Shown here: piece by piece, positions 45,809-56,529 of the stretch | Layout: each line of letters starts with the position of its first letter | Numbering within the stretch: position 1 is the first letter of the stretch | DNA from: Paraburkholderia sp. Tr-20389 | GTDB lineage: Bacteria; Pseudomonadota; Gammaproteobacteria; Burkholderiales; Burkholderiaceae | Assembly (NCBI RefSeq): GCF_017104565.1 | Contig: NZ_JAAGPD010000037.1 | Span: forward strand, 59,277 to 123,276 | DNA: 64,000 nt | Direction: 5' to 3' | Made by a program: the position numbers and the translations under genes | Notes under the pieces: model-generated | What the model was told of the DNA's origin: nothing | What the model saw: only the letters and a program-made list of their open reading frames with translations | The model's database searches: none

Positions 45809-48058
45809 ATGATGAACGAAGAGACCCTGAGAACTCGTAATTCAAATGATCGGGATGATGATGGGAGCAGCGATGTCGTTGCGATCCTCGACATCCTCCT
45901 GGAAACCAAATGGACGATCCTGGTAATCGTCTCCGCATTTCTGTTGTTGGGTGTCAGTTACGCGCTCCTTGCAAAGCCAGTCTACCAAGCGGACATCATG
46001 GCCCAAGTTGAGGGTACTCCTGACACGGCGCCGGCCGATGGCCTTTTAGGCGATGTTTCGTCGCTGTTCGACATCAAGTCGTCAGCGGCGGCTGAAACGC
46101 AAGTTCTTGCTTCGCGGCTCGTGGTGTCGCGCGCAGTCGATAAATTGCATCTTTATATCAGCGCGAAGCCGTTACGCTTTCCCATAATCGGCAGTTGGGT
46201 CGCGCGACACAACAACGGACTGACAGATCCGGGTGTCTTTGGGATAGGTGGCTATGTTTGGGGGCAAGAGAGTATCGATGTCGCTGTTTTCAATGTACCG
46301 CACGAGATCGAAGGCGATGCATTCAAGCTGACTTTACTTGACCCGAAGCACTATCGAATTTCGGGGGACGACCTTCAAAAGAGTGCTGAGGGCACAATCG
46401 GCTCGATCGAACGCTTTGACAGCGTGAGCGGTCCAGTGGAACTGCTTGTGTCGTCGGTAACCGCCCGGACCGGCGCTGCGTTCAGGCTCGTGCGAAATTC
46501 GCGTCTGCAAACGATCGAGGACTTGCAGGATCACCTGGACGTGCAGGAGAAGGTCAAGCAATCGGATGTCATCGTAGCGAGCCTGCAGGATACTGACCCG
46601 CTGTGGCTGGCGGACGTTCTCAACGAAATTGGTTCGCAATACGTTCAGCAGAATGTCGAGCGAAAGTCGGAAGCTGCTGCGCAATCGCTGGATTTTCTGA
46701 AGCGGCAATTGCCGCAACTGAAGGCACAGTTGAGCGAGTCGGAAACCATGCTCACGAAATTTCAAAACGAGCGAGGGACCGTTGATCTAAGCGAAGAGGC
46801 CAAGCAGGCGTTGCTTCAAAACGCGGACGCACAGACGCGTTTGCTCGAGTTGCAGCAAAAGCGCGCCGAACTCCTTACCCATTTCACGCGTGACAATCCG
46901 AATGTTGTCTCGGTAGACCGGCAAATCGAATCGCTGAGTTCGTATCGGGATTCCGCACACGCTCAAATCCGTCGCCTGCCGGATCTCCAACGGGAGTCGG
47001 TCGGCTTACTGCTTGATGTGAAGGTTAATACGGACATGTACGCGGCGTTGCTGAACAACATGCAACAGCTGCAACTGGTACGTGCGGGCAAGGTCGGAAA
47101 CATCAGACTCGTCGACACGGCAGAGATTGAGGAGGTCCCCGTCAAGCCTAAAAAAGTACTGGTGATCATCGCATCTTTGATGTTTGGCCTGCTATTCAGT
47201 ACCGGGTGGTCTATTTCTCGCTGGTATCTGTTCAAAGGGATTACGGACCCATCAGAGATTGAGCGTCGCCTTGGACTGAGCGTCTATGCAACGGTGCCAC
47301 TCAGTTCGCATCAAGTTCTCCTTTCCAATAAATCAGAAAGGAACGGTGCAGCAGGCGAATTGCTGGCGCTCGCGTTTCCAGACGATCCAGCAATCGAGAG
47401 CCTTCGCAGTCTCAGAACGGCATTGCAGTTTGCGATGCTCGAAGCCAAAAACAACTTGGTTCTGATAGCAGGATCGGCGCCGGGCGTCGGGAAAAGCTTC
47501 GTCTCGGCCAATCTGTCTGCCGTACTTGCAACGGCCGGTAAGCGCGTACTGCTTATTGATGGCGATATCCGTAAAGGACGACTCAACGAATACCTGGGAT
47601 ACTCGCGTGAAGGCGGGTTTTCAGATGCGATCAGCGGAAGCATTTCGCTTGAGGACGCCATTCACTGTGGCGTCGTACCGGGACTTGATTTCATCTCCAC
47701 CGGAAATCGTCCGACGAATCCATCGGAGCTGTTGCTGAACAGCCGGGTCGACGGATTGATCAAGGAGTTGTCTGCACGCTACGACATTGTGATCATCGAT
47801 TCGCCGCCGGTGCTGGCAGTTTCTGATGCCTGTACGCTCGCCGCGTTGGCGGGAACCATATTTCTGGTCGCTTTCTCAGGCGCGACGAAGCTTGGGGAGA
47901 TTAGTGAATCCGACAAACGCCTGGCGCAGAACGGCATCAAGCTGAACGGCGTCGTGTTCAATGGCATTAATCCAAAACTCGGCTTGTACGGATACGGCTC
48001 AAAGTACGGTAGCTATCGCTACGTCGCGTACGAATACGGCCCAGAACGTGACGCGTAG
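45809..48058 (+). CDS. wzc: Tyrosine autokinase/copolymerase (Wzc type)
   Basis: 749 residues. Two membrane segments (about 35-57 and 450-470) flank a periplasmic Wzz-like domain with a coiled-coil stretch (KRQLPQLKAQLSESETMLTK). The cytoplasmic BY-kinase domain has Walker A GSAPGVGKS (about 554), Walker A' LLIDGDIRKG and Walker B DIVIIDSPP. The last 23 residues contain seven tyrosines (YGYGSKYGSYRYVAYEYG). The chosen start has AAGGA about 12 bases ahead; an ATG upstream (MWAALLQG) is possible. The tail overlaps no other gene; wzx starts shortly after. Confidence 0.93.
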   Translation: MMNEETLRTRNSNDRDDDGSSDVVAILDILLETKWTILVIVSAFLLLGVSYALLAKPVYQADIMAQVEGTPDTAPADGLLGDVSSLFDIKSSAAAETQVLASRLVVSRAVDKLHLYISAKPLRFPIIGSWVARHNNGLTDPGVFGIGGYVWGQESIDVAVFNVPHEIEGDAFKLTLLDPKHYRISGDDLQKSAEGTIGSIERFDSVSGPVELLVSSVTARTGAAFRLVRNSRLQTIEDLQDHLDVQEKVKQSDVIVASLQDTDPLWLADVLNEIGSQYVQQNVERKSEAAAQSLDFLKRQLPQLKAQLSESETMLTKFQNERGTVDLSEEAKQALLQNADAQTRLLELQQKRAELLTHFTRDNPNVVSVDRQIESLSSYRDSAHAQIRRLPDLQRESVGLLLDVKVNTDMYAALLNNMQQLQLVRAGKVGNIRLVDTAEIEEVPVKPKKVLVIIASLMFGLLFSTGWSISRWYLFKGITDPSEIERRLGLSVYATVPLSSHQVLLSNKSERNGAAGELLALAFPDDPAIESLRSLRTALQFAMLEAKNNLVLIAGSAPGVGKSFVSANLSAVLATAGKRVLLIDGDIRKGRLNEYLGYSREGGFSDAISGSISLEDAIHCGVVPGLDFISTGNRPTNPSELLLNSRVDGLIKELSARYDIVIIDSPPVLAVSDACTLAALAGTIFLVAFSGATKLGEISESDKRLAQNGIKLNGVVFNGINPKLGLYGYGSKYGSYRYVAYEYGPERDA

Positions 48059-48071
48059 CGAGTTGCAGAAA

Positions 48072-49304
48072 ATGATACGGCTGAAGGATTCCGTCATATC
48101 GCTCGCGGGCGTGGTCGCGGGCCAAATTTCGCTGTTTCTTTGCGTTTCTCTAATCGGGCGCTCTCAGGGACCAGCGGTATTGGGGCACTTCAACTATCTA
48201 CTCGCGTGCGGGACATTTGCGGGAACGCTGCTGGGGTTCCGATACGAGCTCGCTTGTGTATCGGACAGTCCGCGTTACGCGTTCAATGCACTCGTCAATG
48301 TAACCGTGTTTAGTGCGACGGTGATGGTCGTCGCCATATGCGTAACACTCGCCATGTCTCATGGTGAACTTCTTGCCGTGGAAAGCTACGCATTCGCTTT
48401 TCTTGTGCAGCAGGCGACGAGTTCTTATTTGAATAGTTTTCGCAGATACGATCTAATCGCCGCAAGCCGGCTGGCCATAAATGGTTCGTTCCTGCTGTGT
48501 CTCCTGACGGAGAGATGGACTGGAACTCTACACGGCCTAGATGTGTTTCGGACGTACTCCGTCATAAACGTCTTGCTCACGGTATTGTCGCTGGCTGGTG
48601 TTCTGCTCCACGGCAGACGTCACGGTTACCGGGCTCAGATCGGTCTTGCGTTCTTCTCGGAAAATCGTCGCTTCGCAACCTTCATTCTTCCATCCACAAT
48701 CTGCGGATCAGTTCTGACGTACTCGCTTGCGATCATTATTCCGCAGTGGTTTGATGCGGAAAGTGCGGGATATTTTGCGGCTGCCTATCGCTTGGGTTTC
48801 TTTCCTGTCTCATTGATTGGACAGAGCCTCGGCAGCGTGTTTCGCCGTGATGCAATCGGCGCCTTGGCGCACTGCGATGCAGATATGCTTCTGCATCGGG
48901 TATTCATGACCTACGCAAAATTTCTCGTCCTGATTGCAATCGCTTACGGAGCGGGAAGCGCTTTGCTTTTTTCGTCACTGGTGCGCATCTTCTTCGGTAC
49001 AAGTTGGCGTGGGGCAAGCGATTTCTTTTACGACTTGGTACCGCTTTTTGCGGTTCAACTGATTTACGTTCCACTTTCTCAGATATTTCTGGTTACCAGA
49101 GAACAGCGGCTTGATTTTCTGTTTCAGTTTGGATCTGCTCTTGTATTGAGTTCAACGCTATACACCACTCATATATTGAGCTTTTCTCCGCATTCAAGCG
49201 TCCGAGCGTTCTCGTTCGCGGGTGTCGTCACGATGCTAGTCGGACTCGCGTTGACATATCAGGTAATGAAGTGCAGTGCATTACGTTTGCGCAAAGTGGC
49301 GTGA
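48072..49304 (+). CDS. wzx: Repeat-unit flippase (Wzx-like)
   Basis: 410 residues, about twelve hydrophobic helices, in a pattern of the MATE/PST oligosaccharide flippase superfamily. It begins MIRLKDSVISLAGVVAGQIS and contains SLIGRSQGPAVLGHFNYLLA, the typical region of Wzx. A GTG eight codons upstream is a possible alternative start; no strong ribosome-binding site was seen at either. Follows wzc by 13 bases. GC content drops from here onward. Confidence 0.82.
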   Translation: MIRLKDSVISLAGVVAGQISLFLCVSLIGRSQGPAVLGHFNYLLACGTFAGTLLGFRYELACVSDSPRYAFNALVNVTVFSATVMVVAICVTLAMSHGELLAVESYAFAFLVQQATSSYLNSFRRYDLIAASRLAINGSFLLCLLTERWTGTLHGLDVFRTYSVINVLLTVLSLAGVLLHGRRHGYRAQIGLAFFSENRRFATFILPSTICGSVLTYSLAIIIPQWFDAESAGYFAAAYRLGFFPVSLIGQSLGSVFRRDAIGALAHCDADMLLHRVFMTYAKFLVLIAIAYGAGSALLFSSLVRIFFGTSWRGASDFFYDLVPLFAVQLIYVPLSQIFLVTREQRLDFLFQFGSALVLSSTLYTTHILSFSPHSSVRAFSFAGVVTMLVGLALTYQVMKCSALRLRKVA

Positions 49305-49333
49305 AATTTTCTATTCTATTCTGAGAGCCGTTG

Positions 49334-50536
49334 ATGACGATTGCCGTCGTAGTCGATTCGCTTGAGCGCTTCTATTTCATTCGTCGTCTCGTGAAGCCGA
49401 TCGAGGACGAATGCGATTTCGTCTTTATCACGAGCGAGCCTCTTGCTCATCTTTTGCTCCGACTCGAAGGGCATCGCTCGGTCTATCTTCGGCGCGATGT
49501 TGGGATTCGTCAGGTCTCTACATATGACGCATCAGCGTTTGAGCGCTCTATCGAAGTCTTGAACGGACAGATTGACGTAAGCGTTGCTCGCGTGGACTCG
49601 ATGGCGACGTTTGCCGCTGTGTCGGAACTTTTTAGCGACGGCACCATTGAGCGCTGTGTGATGTGGAATGGACAGCAATTGGTATGTAGGGTCGTTAGCC
49701 AGGCATGTGCGAAATACGGCGTGCGAACGCGGTTTTTAGAGCTATCAAATCTACCAGGAAAATTGTTTGTCGACGATTCAGGGGTAAATGCGCTTTCGAC
49801 AATCGCTAAAAACCCGACCATCATAGATGGTTATCCATTGCCAGATCGAGCGGATCACAATCGCTGGATAGAGGAATATGAAGAATATAAAAGACAACCG
49901 CTCCCTCAATCACGGACATTGATCAGGCGAAAATCTCTTTCGCTACTTAACTACGCGTTGAAGTTTTTGACATGTGGCGTTGGTCGAAAGCGACTCGACC
50001 GAACGCGGGCTAGCAATGGAGCGAGACTTCCCTCGCTAATAACGGAAATAGACGTAAAAGAACTCATCTCGCGACGTTATATATTTTTGCCTCTTCAGGT
50101 ATCGGGTGATACGCAGATCAGACTGCATTCGGATGTCAATAATCTTCAGGCGATCTTGATCGCGCTCAAGTTGGCAAAAGAGGAGGGGCTTGATCTGATC
50201 GTCAAGATTCATCCTGCGGAGAACGATAGGTCACAAATCGATGAAATCGTACACCTCCAAAAAATCCACAACTTTCGGATTGCATGCACTGCAACTGTGG
50301 ATTTAGTCAGATATGCATCGGTTGTTGTAACAATCAACTCAACCGTTGGTCTGGAAGCGATGTTGTATGAAAGACGGGTTGTAGCCTTGGGGCGTTGCCT
50401 ATACAAAGAGTTCGATCATGACCGGTTGATGAAGTATATCCACGGATTCTTGGTGGATGGAATCGATTATTTCGGAACCGATCCAATTGACGGGTGGGCC
50501 GCGAGGCGAACATTTTCGATTGGGGGCGACGTATGA
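49334..50536 (+). CDS. KpsS/Capsule_synth-family protein (candidate beta-Kdo transferase)
   Basis: 400 residues. The C-terminal half reads YIFLPLQVSGDTQIRLHSDV, LDLIVKIHPAEN and VVVTINSTVGLEAMLYERRV then ALGRCLYK, the pattern of the capsule-synthesis (PF05159-type) KpsS/KpsC family whose characterised members transfer beta-linked Kdo. The N-terminal half is unassigned. ATG at 49334 is preferred over TTG at 49331. Its stop overlaps the next start (ATGA). In a Wzy-type locus this family would be unusual unless the repeat unit contains Kdo, which the later kdsA and kpsF genes suggest. Confidence 0.72.
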   Translation: MTIAVVVDSLERFYFIRRLVKPIEDECDFVFITSEPLAHLLLRLEGHRSVYLRRDVGIRQVSTYDASAFERSIEVLNGQIDVSVARVDSMATFAAVSELFSDGTIERCVMWNGQQLVCRVVSQACAKYGVRTRFLELSNLPGKLFVDDSGVNALSTIAKNPTIIDGYPLPDRADHNRWIEEYEEYKRQPLPQSRTLIRRKSLSLLNYALKFLTCGVGRKRLDRTRASNGARLPSLITEIDVKELISRRYIFLPLQVSGDTQIRLHSDVNNLQAILIALKLAKEEGLDLIVKIHPAENDRSQIDEIVHLQKIHNFRIACTATVDLVRYASVVVTINSTVGLEAMLYERRVVALGRCLYKEFDHDRLMKYIHGFLVDGIDYFGTDPIDGWAARRTFSIGGDV

Positions 50537-51060
50537 GCGTTACGATAAGAGGCACACTACGTTTGATAGTTGAGGATCATAGGTGTAATTCGTTCGTTAA
50601 GTCTCGATTCGTTCTTTTATTATTCAGGATGGCGAACTATTTGGCCTCTAGGAATAAATTAACCTTGATCCTTGGGGCGCCTGTTATTGTATTTTATACA
50701 TTGGTATGCGACTGGATAATGGGAATTGAAATTCCGGTGAAAACGCAAATCGGAAAAGGCTTGACGATATATCACGGTTTTGGCCTTGTTATTAACGGAT
50801 ACTCGGTGATTGGCGACTACTGCGTGCTACGTCATGGAGTGACGATCGGGAATATTATGCGCGCCGATGGCACATACACGGGTGCCCCGATTATTGGAAA
50901 CTGCGTCGAGTTTGGTGCCAATTCCATTGCACTGGGCGAAATAGAGATTGGAAACAACGCCCGCATCGGTGCGGGGGCTGTACTGTTATCCAGCCTGGCC
51001 GAGCACGCTGTAGCCGTTGGCGTTCCAGCTCGCGCAGTAGAAAAGGATAAGCGAAAGTGA
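50533..51060 (+). CDS. Left-handed-beta-helix acetyltransferase (serine acetyltransferase-like)
   Basis: 175 residues. Hexapeptide repeats run from about residue 75 to the end (IGKGLTIYHGFGLVINGYSV, IGDYCVLRHGVTIGN, IGNCVEFGANSIALGEIEIG, NARIGAGAVLLSS) and the end is GVPARAV. The N-terminal segment contains a hydrophobic stretch (LTLILGAPVIVFYTLVCDWIMG, i.e. residues about 47-68). Similar to CysE-type acyltransferases found in polysaccharide loci. Role probably O-acetylation of the repeat unit, inferred from context. Overlaps both neighbours by four bases. Confidence 0.8.
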   Translation: MSVTIRGTLRLIVEDHRCNSFVKSRFVLLLFRMANYLASRNKLTLILGAPVIVFYTLVCDWIMGIEIPVKTQIGKGLTIYHGFGLVINGYSVIGDYCVLRHGVTIGNIMRADGTYTGAPIIGNCVEFGANSIALGEIEIGNNARIGAGAVLLSSLAEHAVAVGVPARAVEKDKRK

Positions 51061-52044
51061 AAGTTTTCATTCTGCATTCGGGTAAGGCCAACTACCCAGA
51101 GATTAGCGCGTATTCTGCTGTGCTCGTCAAGCGGGGATTTCAGGTTTTTGACGGCGATAGTAACGAATATTCACGATTCCCGTTCAAGGATGAATGCGTA
51201 CTCTGGTGCATCATGGGTTTCTATCGTACGCATGGCGAAGCACGGTTCATCATTCACGACTATCGCTCGCTTTCGGTGAGGCCTTTTGCAGCCTGCAAGG
51301 ATTGGGTCAAGCGGGCAATGAACGCCACGCCGAATCTCAGGGCTTTTCAGAATGTACAAATGCGCGATGCGATGAATTTCGGAGATGATATTCCGTCTGT
51401 AATTTTGCCGATGGGTGTGCCGGATTGGATATTCGATCTCGTTGACGACGAGTGTGACGATGCTATAGACAAGAGGAGCGTCGGCCGATTCTGTTACATC
51501 GGTGAAATGAGTAGGGAGCGTGGTTTCGATAAGCATGCTTGCTGCATGGCAGGCTTCACCTTGGAAGCGAAAGAACCAGTTCGTGTTGGTCGGACGCCCC
51601 GAACCTGCGATTTACGATGAGTTTAAGGATACGCAAGGGTTGACTTTCGTGGGACGTGTTCTACAAAAGGACGCGTTGCGTATTGTCCGACGATCTGAGT
51701 ACGCTATCTGCTACTTTCCCTATCATCGTCCGCACTGCTTTCAGACTCCTACAAAACTCTTGGAGTATGCCGCGCTTGGTAAAAAGATTATTTGCAACGA
51801 CTCACCGTCGAACAGAACTGCCTCTCAAGAATTCGGGATTCATGCACTCATGGCGGGCCGAACAATCTTCGATAGCTTGCCACTCGACGAATCTTCTCTA
51901 ACTATAAGACAGAATGAACCTCACAAGTTGAGACAGATTGCGTGGTCGGCAGTAATCGAAGATTCCGGCATTCTTGTGCACATCCGAGACGCGGTCGGCA
52001 CGACTGTCGCGCGACGGATTGAACGCGCTGAGAGCGCGTTATGA
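51057..52044 (+). pseudogene. Glycosyltransferase interrupted by an apparent +1 frameshift
   Basis: Begins with GTG (GTGA overlap with the previous gene). The first frame (51057-51620) carries MKVFILHSGKANYPEISAYS and a short mid part, RFCYIGEMSRERGFDK. From there the second frame (MLAAWQASPWKRKNQFVLVG, then FVGRVLQKDALRIVRRSEYA and CFQTPTKLLEYAALGKKIIC) reads as the C-terminal GT-B domain to 52044. Removing one C at 51534 in AAGCATGC joins both into one frame of 328 residues (DKMLAAW). So this is a single glycosyltransferase broken by one extra base, through real mutation, sequencing error or phase variation. The following gene still overlaps by ATGA. Confidence 0.8.
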
Positions 52045-53138
52045 AGATTGTTCAAGTCTTGGAGTCCTGCGCAACAGGTACGCTGTCGATGGTTTGCCTG
52101 ATCGCAAACAGGTTTGCGAACGACGGGCATGAAGTGCATGTGGTCTATTCGATCAGGGATGAAACACCCAACGCACTTAGAACGATGTTCGACAATAGGG
52201 TGATACTCAAGCATATTCAGATGCAGGGGCGCGGCTTGTTTTTTGCAATTGCACGGCTGCGAGCTACGTTAGTCGAGATACAGCCCGATGTCATTCATCT
52301 TCACTCGTCGGTGGCAGGTTTTCTTGGCAGATTGGCGACACTATTCTCGTGCAGGCGTTCGATCATTTTATACAGCCCGCATTGCATCGCATTCATGCGC
52401 CAGGATATCTCGCGGTTTGCAAGATCCACATATATTGCGTTGGAGCGTTTGGCGTCCATGCGAAAGGCCGTATATGTGGCATGTTCTGAAAGTGAGTGCC
52501 ACGCAGTATGGGCTTATTTGCGGAAACGTGCAGTAGTCGTTGAGAACGCCGTATCGGAAATATGGACGTCAGAACACGGTTCGCTTCACCAATGTGGCCG
52601 TGCCTCGTCAGGGTTCCGGTGCATTGTCACCGTCGGAGGCATTCGGCGACAAAAGAATCCTGAACTGTTCGCACGTATCGCTTCAACGTTTCGCGACAGT
52701 AATTTACGCTTTGTCTGGGTCGGAGACGGCGAGGAGAAATTCAAGCAGCAACTCGTCGATGCGGGCGTTCGTGTTACCGGGTGGGTTAGTCGTGAAGATG
52801 TCATTCGGAATCTGGAGCAGGCCAGCATTTACCTATCGACGGCATCGTGGGAAGGGATGCCCGTATCGGTGATTGAAGCGATGCTAACGGGACTACCCGT
52901 GGTCGTTTCCGCGTGCGCTGGGAATGTGGACGTTGTACGTGGGGCCGTGACCGGCGTGGTCTTCAATAACGAGATCGAGGCAATTAACGCAATAAAAAAT
53001 ATTTCGGATAACGACGTATGGCGAGAAGATCTCGCCAACCGAGGCCGGTGCGAAGCGCGAAGGCGGTTTTCGGAAGATCGGTTTTTCGAAGTTCTGATTC
53101 CGCTCTATCTAGGCCGTGTTGTCGCTACTCGAACTTAA
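52041..53138 (+). CDS. Glycosyltransferase, GT4/GT1-type
   Basis: 365 residues, GT-B fold. N-terminal part MKIVQVLESCATGTLSMVCL and VIHLHSSVAGFLGRL; C-terminal donor-binding part FVWVGDGEEKFKQQLV and STASWEGMPVSVIEAMLTGLPVV with the E-X7-E type motif near residue 280. ATG overlaps the stop of the preceding frame. It would add one sugar to the lipid-linked repeat unit. Acceptor and donor cannot be read. Confidence 0.88.
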   Translation: MKIVQVLESCATGTLSMVCLIANRFANDGHEVHVVYSIRDETPNALRTMFDNRVILKHIQMQGRGLFFAIARLRATLVEIQPDVIHLHSSVAGFLGRLATLFSCRRSIILYSPHCIAFMRQDISRFARSTYIALERLASMRKAVYVACSESECHAVWAYLRKRAVVVENAVSEIWTSEHGSLHQCGRASSGFRCIVTVGGIRRQKNPELFARIASTFRDSNLRFVWVGDGEEKFKQQLVDAGVRVTGWVSREDVIRNLEQASIYLSTASWEGMPVSVIEAMLTGLPVVVSACAGNVDVVRGAVTGVVFNNEIEAINAIKNISDNDVWREDLANRGRCEARRRFSEDRFFEVLIPLYLGRVVATRT

Positions 53139-54020
<882 letters not shown>

Positions 54021-54083
54021 GCGGTGTATCGCTGTTACGTTATTTCATGAAATTTTAAGCGAGCTAATCTGGATTCGCAAATC

Positions 54084-55019
54084 ATGCAAGCATTGAACTA
54101 TATCGAGTCCGCGCGAGCCGTCTTTCAGATCGAATCAGAAGCGCTTTTGGGTGTTGCCGACAGGCTTGACGCTGAATTTAATGGCGCAGTGGAAAGAATA
54201 CTGAACTCTACTGGCCGAGTCGTGGTTTGTGGTATGGGGAAGTCGGGAATCATTGGACGCAAAATCGCGGCCACCTTGGCAAGCACCGGCACCCCCAGTT
54301 TCTTTATGCATCCAGGAGAGGCGTACCACGGCGATCTGGGTATGGTCACGCCGGACGACACGTTTTTGGCGATCTCGAACTCCGGAGAGACAGACGAGGT
54401 GATCAAGTTGATTCCATTCTTGCGGAATAACTGCAACCACCTGATAGCACTGACCGGAAATGTGCAATCGACGCTTGCAAAGGCAGCCGATTGTCATCTG
54501 TATATTGGTGTCAAAGAAGAGGCGTGCCCGTTCCAGCTTGCGCCGACGGCGTCGACGACAGCAACCTTGGCAATGGGCGATGCGCTCGCTGTGACGTTGA
54601 TGAAGGCGCGTGGCTTTCGCCCCGAGGGGTTTGCGCGCCTGCATCCCGGTGGGTCGCTTGGAAGAAGGCTTTTGCGTAAGGTCGAGGATGAAATGGTTAG
54701 CACCGAGTTGCCGATCGTCACGGAGGACACGCGCGCGGTAGAGGTATTGCGAACAATGACTCGCGGACGACTCGGGCTCGCAATCGTCCGAAGACAAACG
54801 GGATGGGGAGTTGTGACGGACGGTGATCTACGTCGTGCGATTCAGGCTTTCGGGGATGCGTTGTTCGTCAAAAGCGCGTGCGACATGATGTCGGTTGATC
54901 CTGTGATGGTCCCGGTCGGCACACGGGTTGAGGATGCGTTGATCCTGATGGACGAGCGCAAGATCGGCGCGTTGTTGGTCTTTGAATGCTCGGACGTCGT
55001 TGGGGTGTTCAAGAAGTAG
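54084..55019 (+). CDS. kpsF: D-arabinose-5-phosphate isomerase (KpsF/KdsD type)
   Basis: 311 residues: SIS domain (about 30-190; VVCGMGKSGIIGRKIAATLA, ISNSGETDEV, MPTAST-like APTASTTATLAMGDALAV) and two CBS domains at the C-terminus. Converts ribulose-5-phosphate to arabinose-5-phosphate, the KdsA substrate. It lies 63 bases after kdsA. Truncated slightly at the C-terminus (ends VVGVFKK, a few residues shorter than E. coli KdsD). A housekeeping copy is expected elsewhere for LPS. Confidence 0.92.
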   Translation: MQALNYIESARAVFQIESEALLGVADRLDAEFNGAVERILNSTGRVVVCGMGKSGIIGRKIAATLASTGTPSFFMHPGEAYHGDLGMVTPDDTFLAISNSGETDEVIKLIPFLRNNCNHLIALTGNVQSTLAKAADCHLYIGVKEEACPFQLAPTASTTATLAMGDALAVTLMKARGFRPEGFARLHPGGSLGRRLLRKVEDEMVSTELPIVTEDTRAVEVLRTMTRGRLGLAIVRRQTGWGVVTDGDLRRAIQAFGDALFVKSACDMMSVDPVMVPVGTRVEDALILMDERKIGALLVFECSDVVGVFKK

Positions 55020-55262
55020 GTGCGGGTTATGACGGCAATTTGTCTATAGCTTCGAATCATGCTTCACGAACATCGCAATTTTCATTTCCTAACGTCTCAA
55101 TCGGTAGCTATTGCTATGAGAATAGACGATGCTTGATCATACGATTTACGTCATAGGTTTAGTAAATCGAATGATGGCATTTGATTTTAAGTTTACCGAT
55201 TGCTCTGGAATAGAGGTGCGCACAATGTCCCGATCTGAAGTTATTTCATATTTTTTAGAGCT
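55020..55262. other. AT-rich spacer before the polymerase gene
   Basis: 243 bases of clearly low GC content. No gene, terminator or hairpin was recognised; a promoter could lie here. Confidence 0.3.
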
Positions 55263-56486
55263 GTGAAGAAATATTCGTTTGATTATCTTAGATCAACTTC
55301 GCCGATGCGCAGCGTCGTTCCGTTGATTTTAATTGTTATCTTGTTTTTTCTTTTCCCTTTTGCGTCATTTTATATAGCTCTTATTTTTATTTGTATCGTC
55401 GCGGGCATTCGATCACCTGATCGAATGCTCGTTGCTTTCATTTGCATGTGCGCAATTGTCTCGCTTGGCCCTCTGATCGCTCTTAAACTACCCATTCAAG
55501 ACGGTGGTAACGACAAGTTACAGTACCTTGATTTTATGCGTACGATGCATTCGGTAGGGGTTGCGAAGTATCTAATGCGTCAGCCTGAGATTATTTCATT
55601 TTTATCTATTTATTTTGCATCGTCGCTGGCTGGATTCAGCGATTTGGCGTTCTATTTAATATTCGTCGTATATTTTTCGTTGTTTTTGATCGTGCTGTGG
55701 CGAGGAGAGTATCGGATGATCCCTATATTCTTAGTTCTTTTCATCTCGTCATCGTCGTTCTTTGGAACCTATGGAAACTTGATCCGCCAAGCGATGGCCT
55801 TTCCTTTCATATTTGCAATGATTTTTGCGAAGAAAAGAGGAAAATCGGTACTTTATATGGTTCTTGCCGGTGCGGCTCACATACCTGCTTTACTAGTTTG
55901 TCTGCCTTATGTGGTGCTAAGGTATTTCAATAAAATTATTATATTTTGTTTTTTCGCTATTGCGCTAGTAATATTAGTTGCAGCGAGTGGGGTTGGTGAC
56001 TTTGTGTCTTTGTTGGACGGAGGTGATTCATACCTGTCCACAAAAATCAGTATTTACAATAATTGGGATTCTTATAGTGTATTGGGGGTGGCAATTTTCG
56101 CAATGGGAATTCTTGCCGTAAGCAACATTTTGTGGCTTCTTTGTCGAAAAAAACCGGGTCTATTTCCAAATCATACTCGTCTTTCTGCGCGAAATTGTTT
56201 GATTGCTGTTGATGTTTCAGGGTTGTCACTGTTTTTTGCATACGGTCAAGCAAAGGTATTTGAGCGAATATATATATATTTTTTTGTTATAGCGCTTGTA
56301 TATTTATCCTGTATGCTAGTACGCGTACGGCAGGGTTTGTTAAAAGTTTGGGTTATTTTTGTATTCTTAAGCTATTCAGTATATGGATTGGTAAAAAATC
56401 TGGAAACTCAGTCGTTGTTATATGGGGGGCATCCAATCGATTTTCTTACAGAAAATATTATGAATCTGTATCGGCAGTTTGTGTAG
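55263..56486 (+). CDS. wzy: Polysaccharide polymerase, EpsG/Wzy-like
   Basis: 407 residues, about ten hydrophobic helices, very AT-rich codon use. A periplasmic-type segment DGGNDKLQYLDFMRTMHSVG and GTYGNLIRQAMAFPFIFAMI are reminiscent of EpsG-family polymerases (N-D...Y and R-Q-A pattern). The start is a GTG with AGAG only two bases ahead; MRSVVPLILI at 55305 is an alternative. It is the only candidate for the Wzy polymerase in the locus. Function is by topology and context. Confidence 0.72.
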   Translation: MKKYSFDYLRSTSPMRSVVPLILIVILFFLFPFASFYIALIFICIVAGIRSPDRMLVAFICMCAIVSLGPLIALKLPIQDGGNDKLQYLDFMRTMHSVGVAKYLMRQPEIISFLSIYFASSLAGFSDLAFYLIFVVYFSLFLIVLWRGEYRMIPIFLVLFISSSSFFGTYGNLIRQAMAFPFIFAMIFAKKRGKSVLYMVLAGAAHIPALLVCLPYVVLRYFNKIIIFCFFAIALVILVAASGVGDFVSLLDGGDSYLSTKISIYNNWDSYSVLGVAIFAMGILAVSNILWLLCRKKPGLFPNHTRLSARNCLIAVDVSGLSLFFAYGQAKVFERIYIYFFVIALVYLSCMLVRVRQGLLKVWVIFVFLSYSVYGLVKNLETQSLLYGGHPIDFLTENIMNLYRQFV

Positions 56487-56529
56487 TTGTTTTTTTGGTT
56501 GGTAGGTTAAGAACGTCTCAAGTTGAAAA

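Noticed and set aside
51520-51545. Programmed frameshifting at the glycosyltransferase junction
   Set aside because: No slippery heptamer, internal Shine-Dalgarno or downstream pseudoknot was seen; mutation or sequencing error is simpler.
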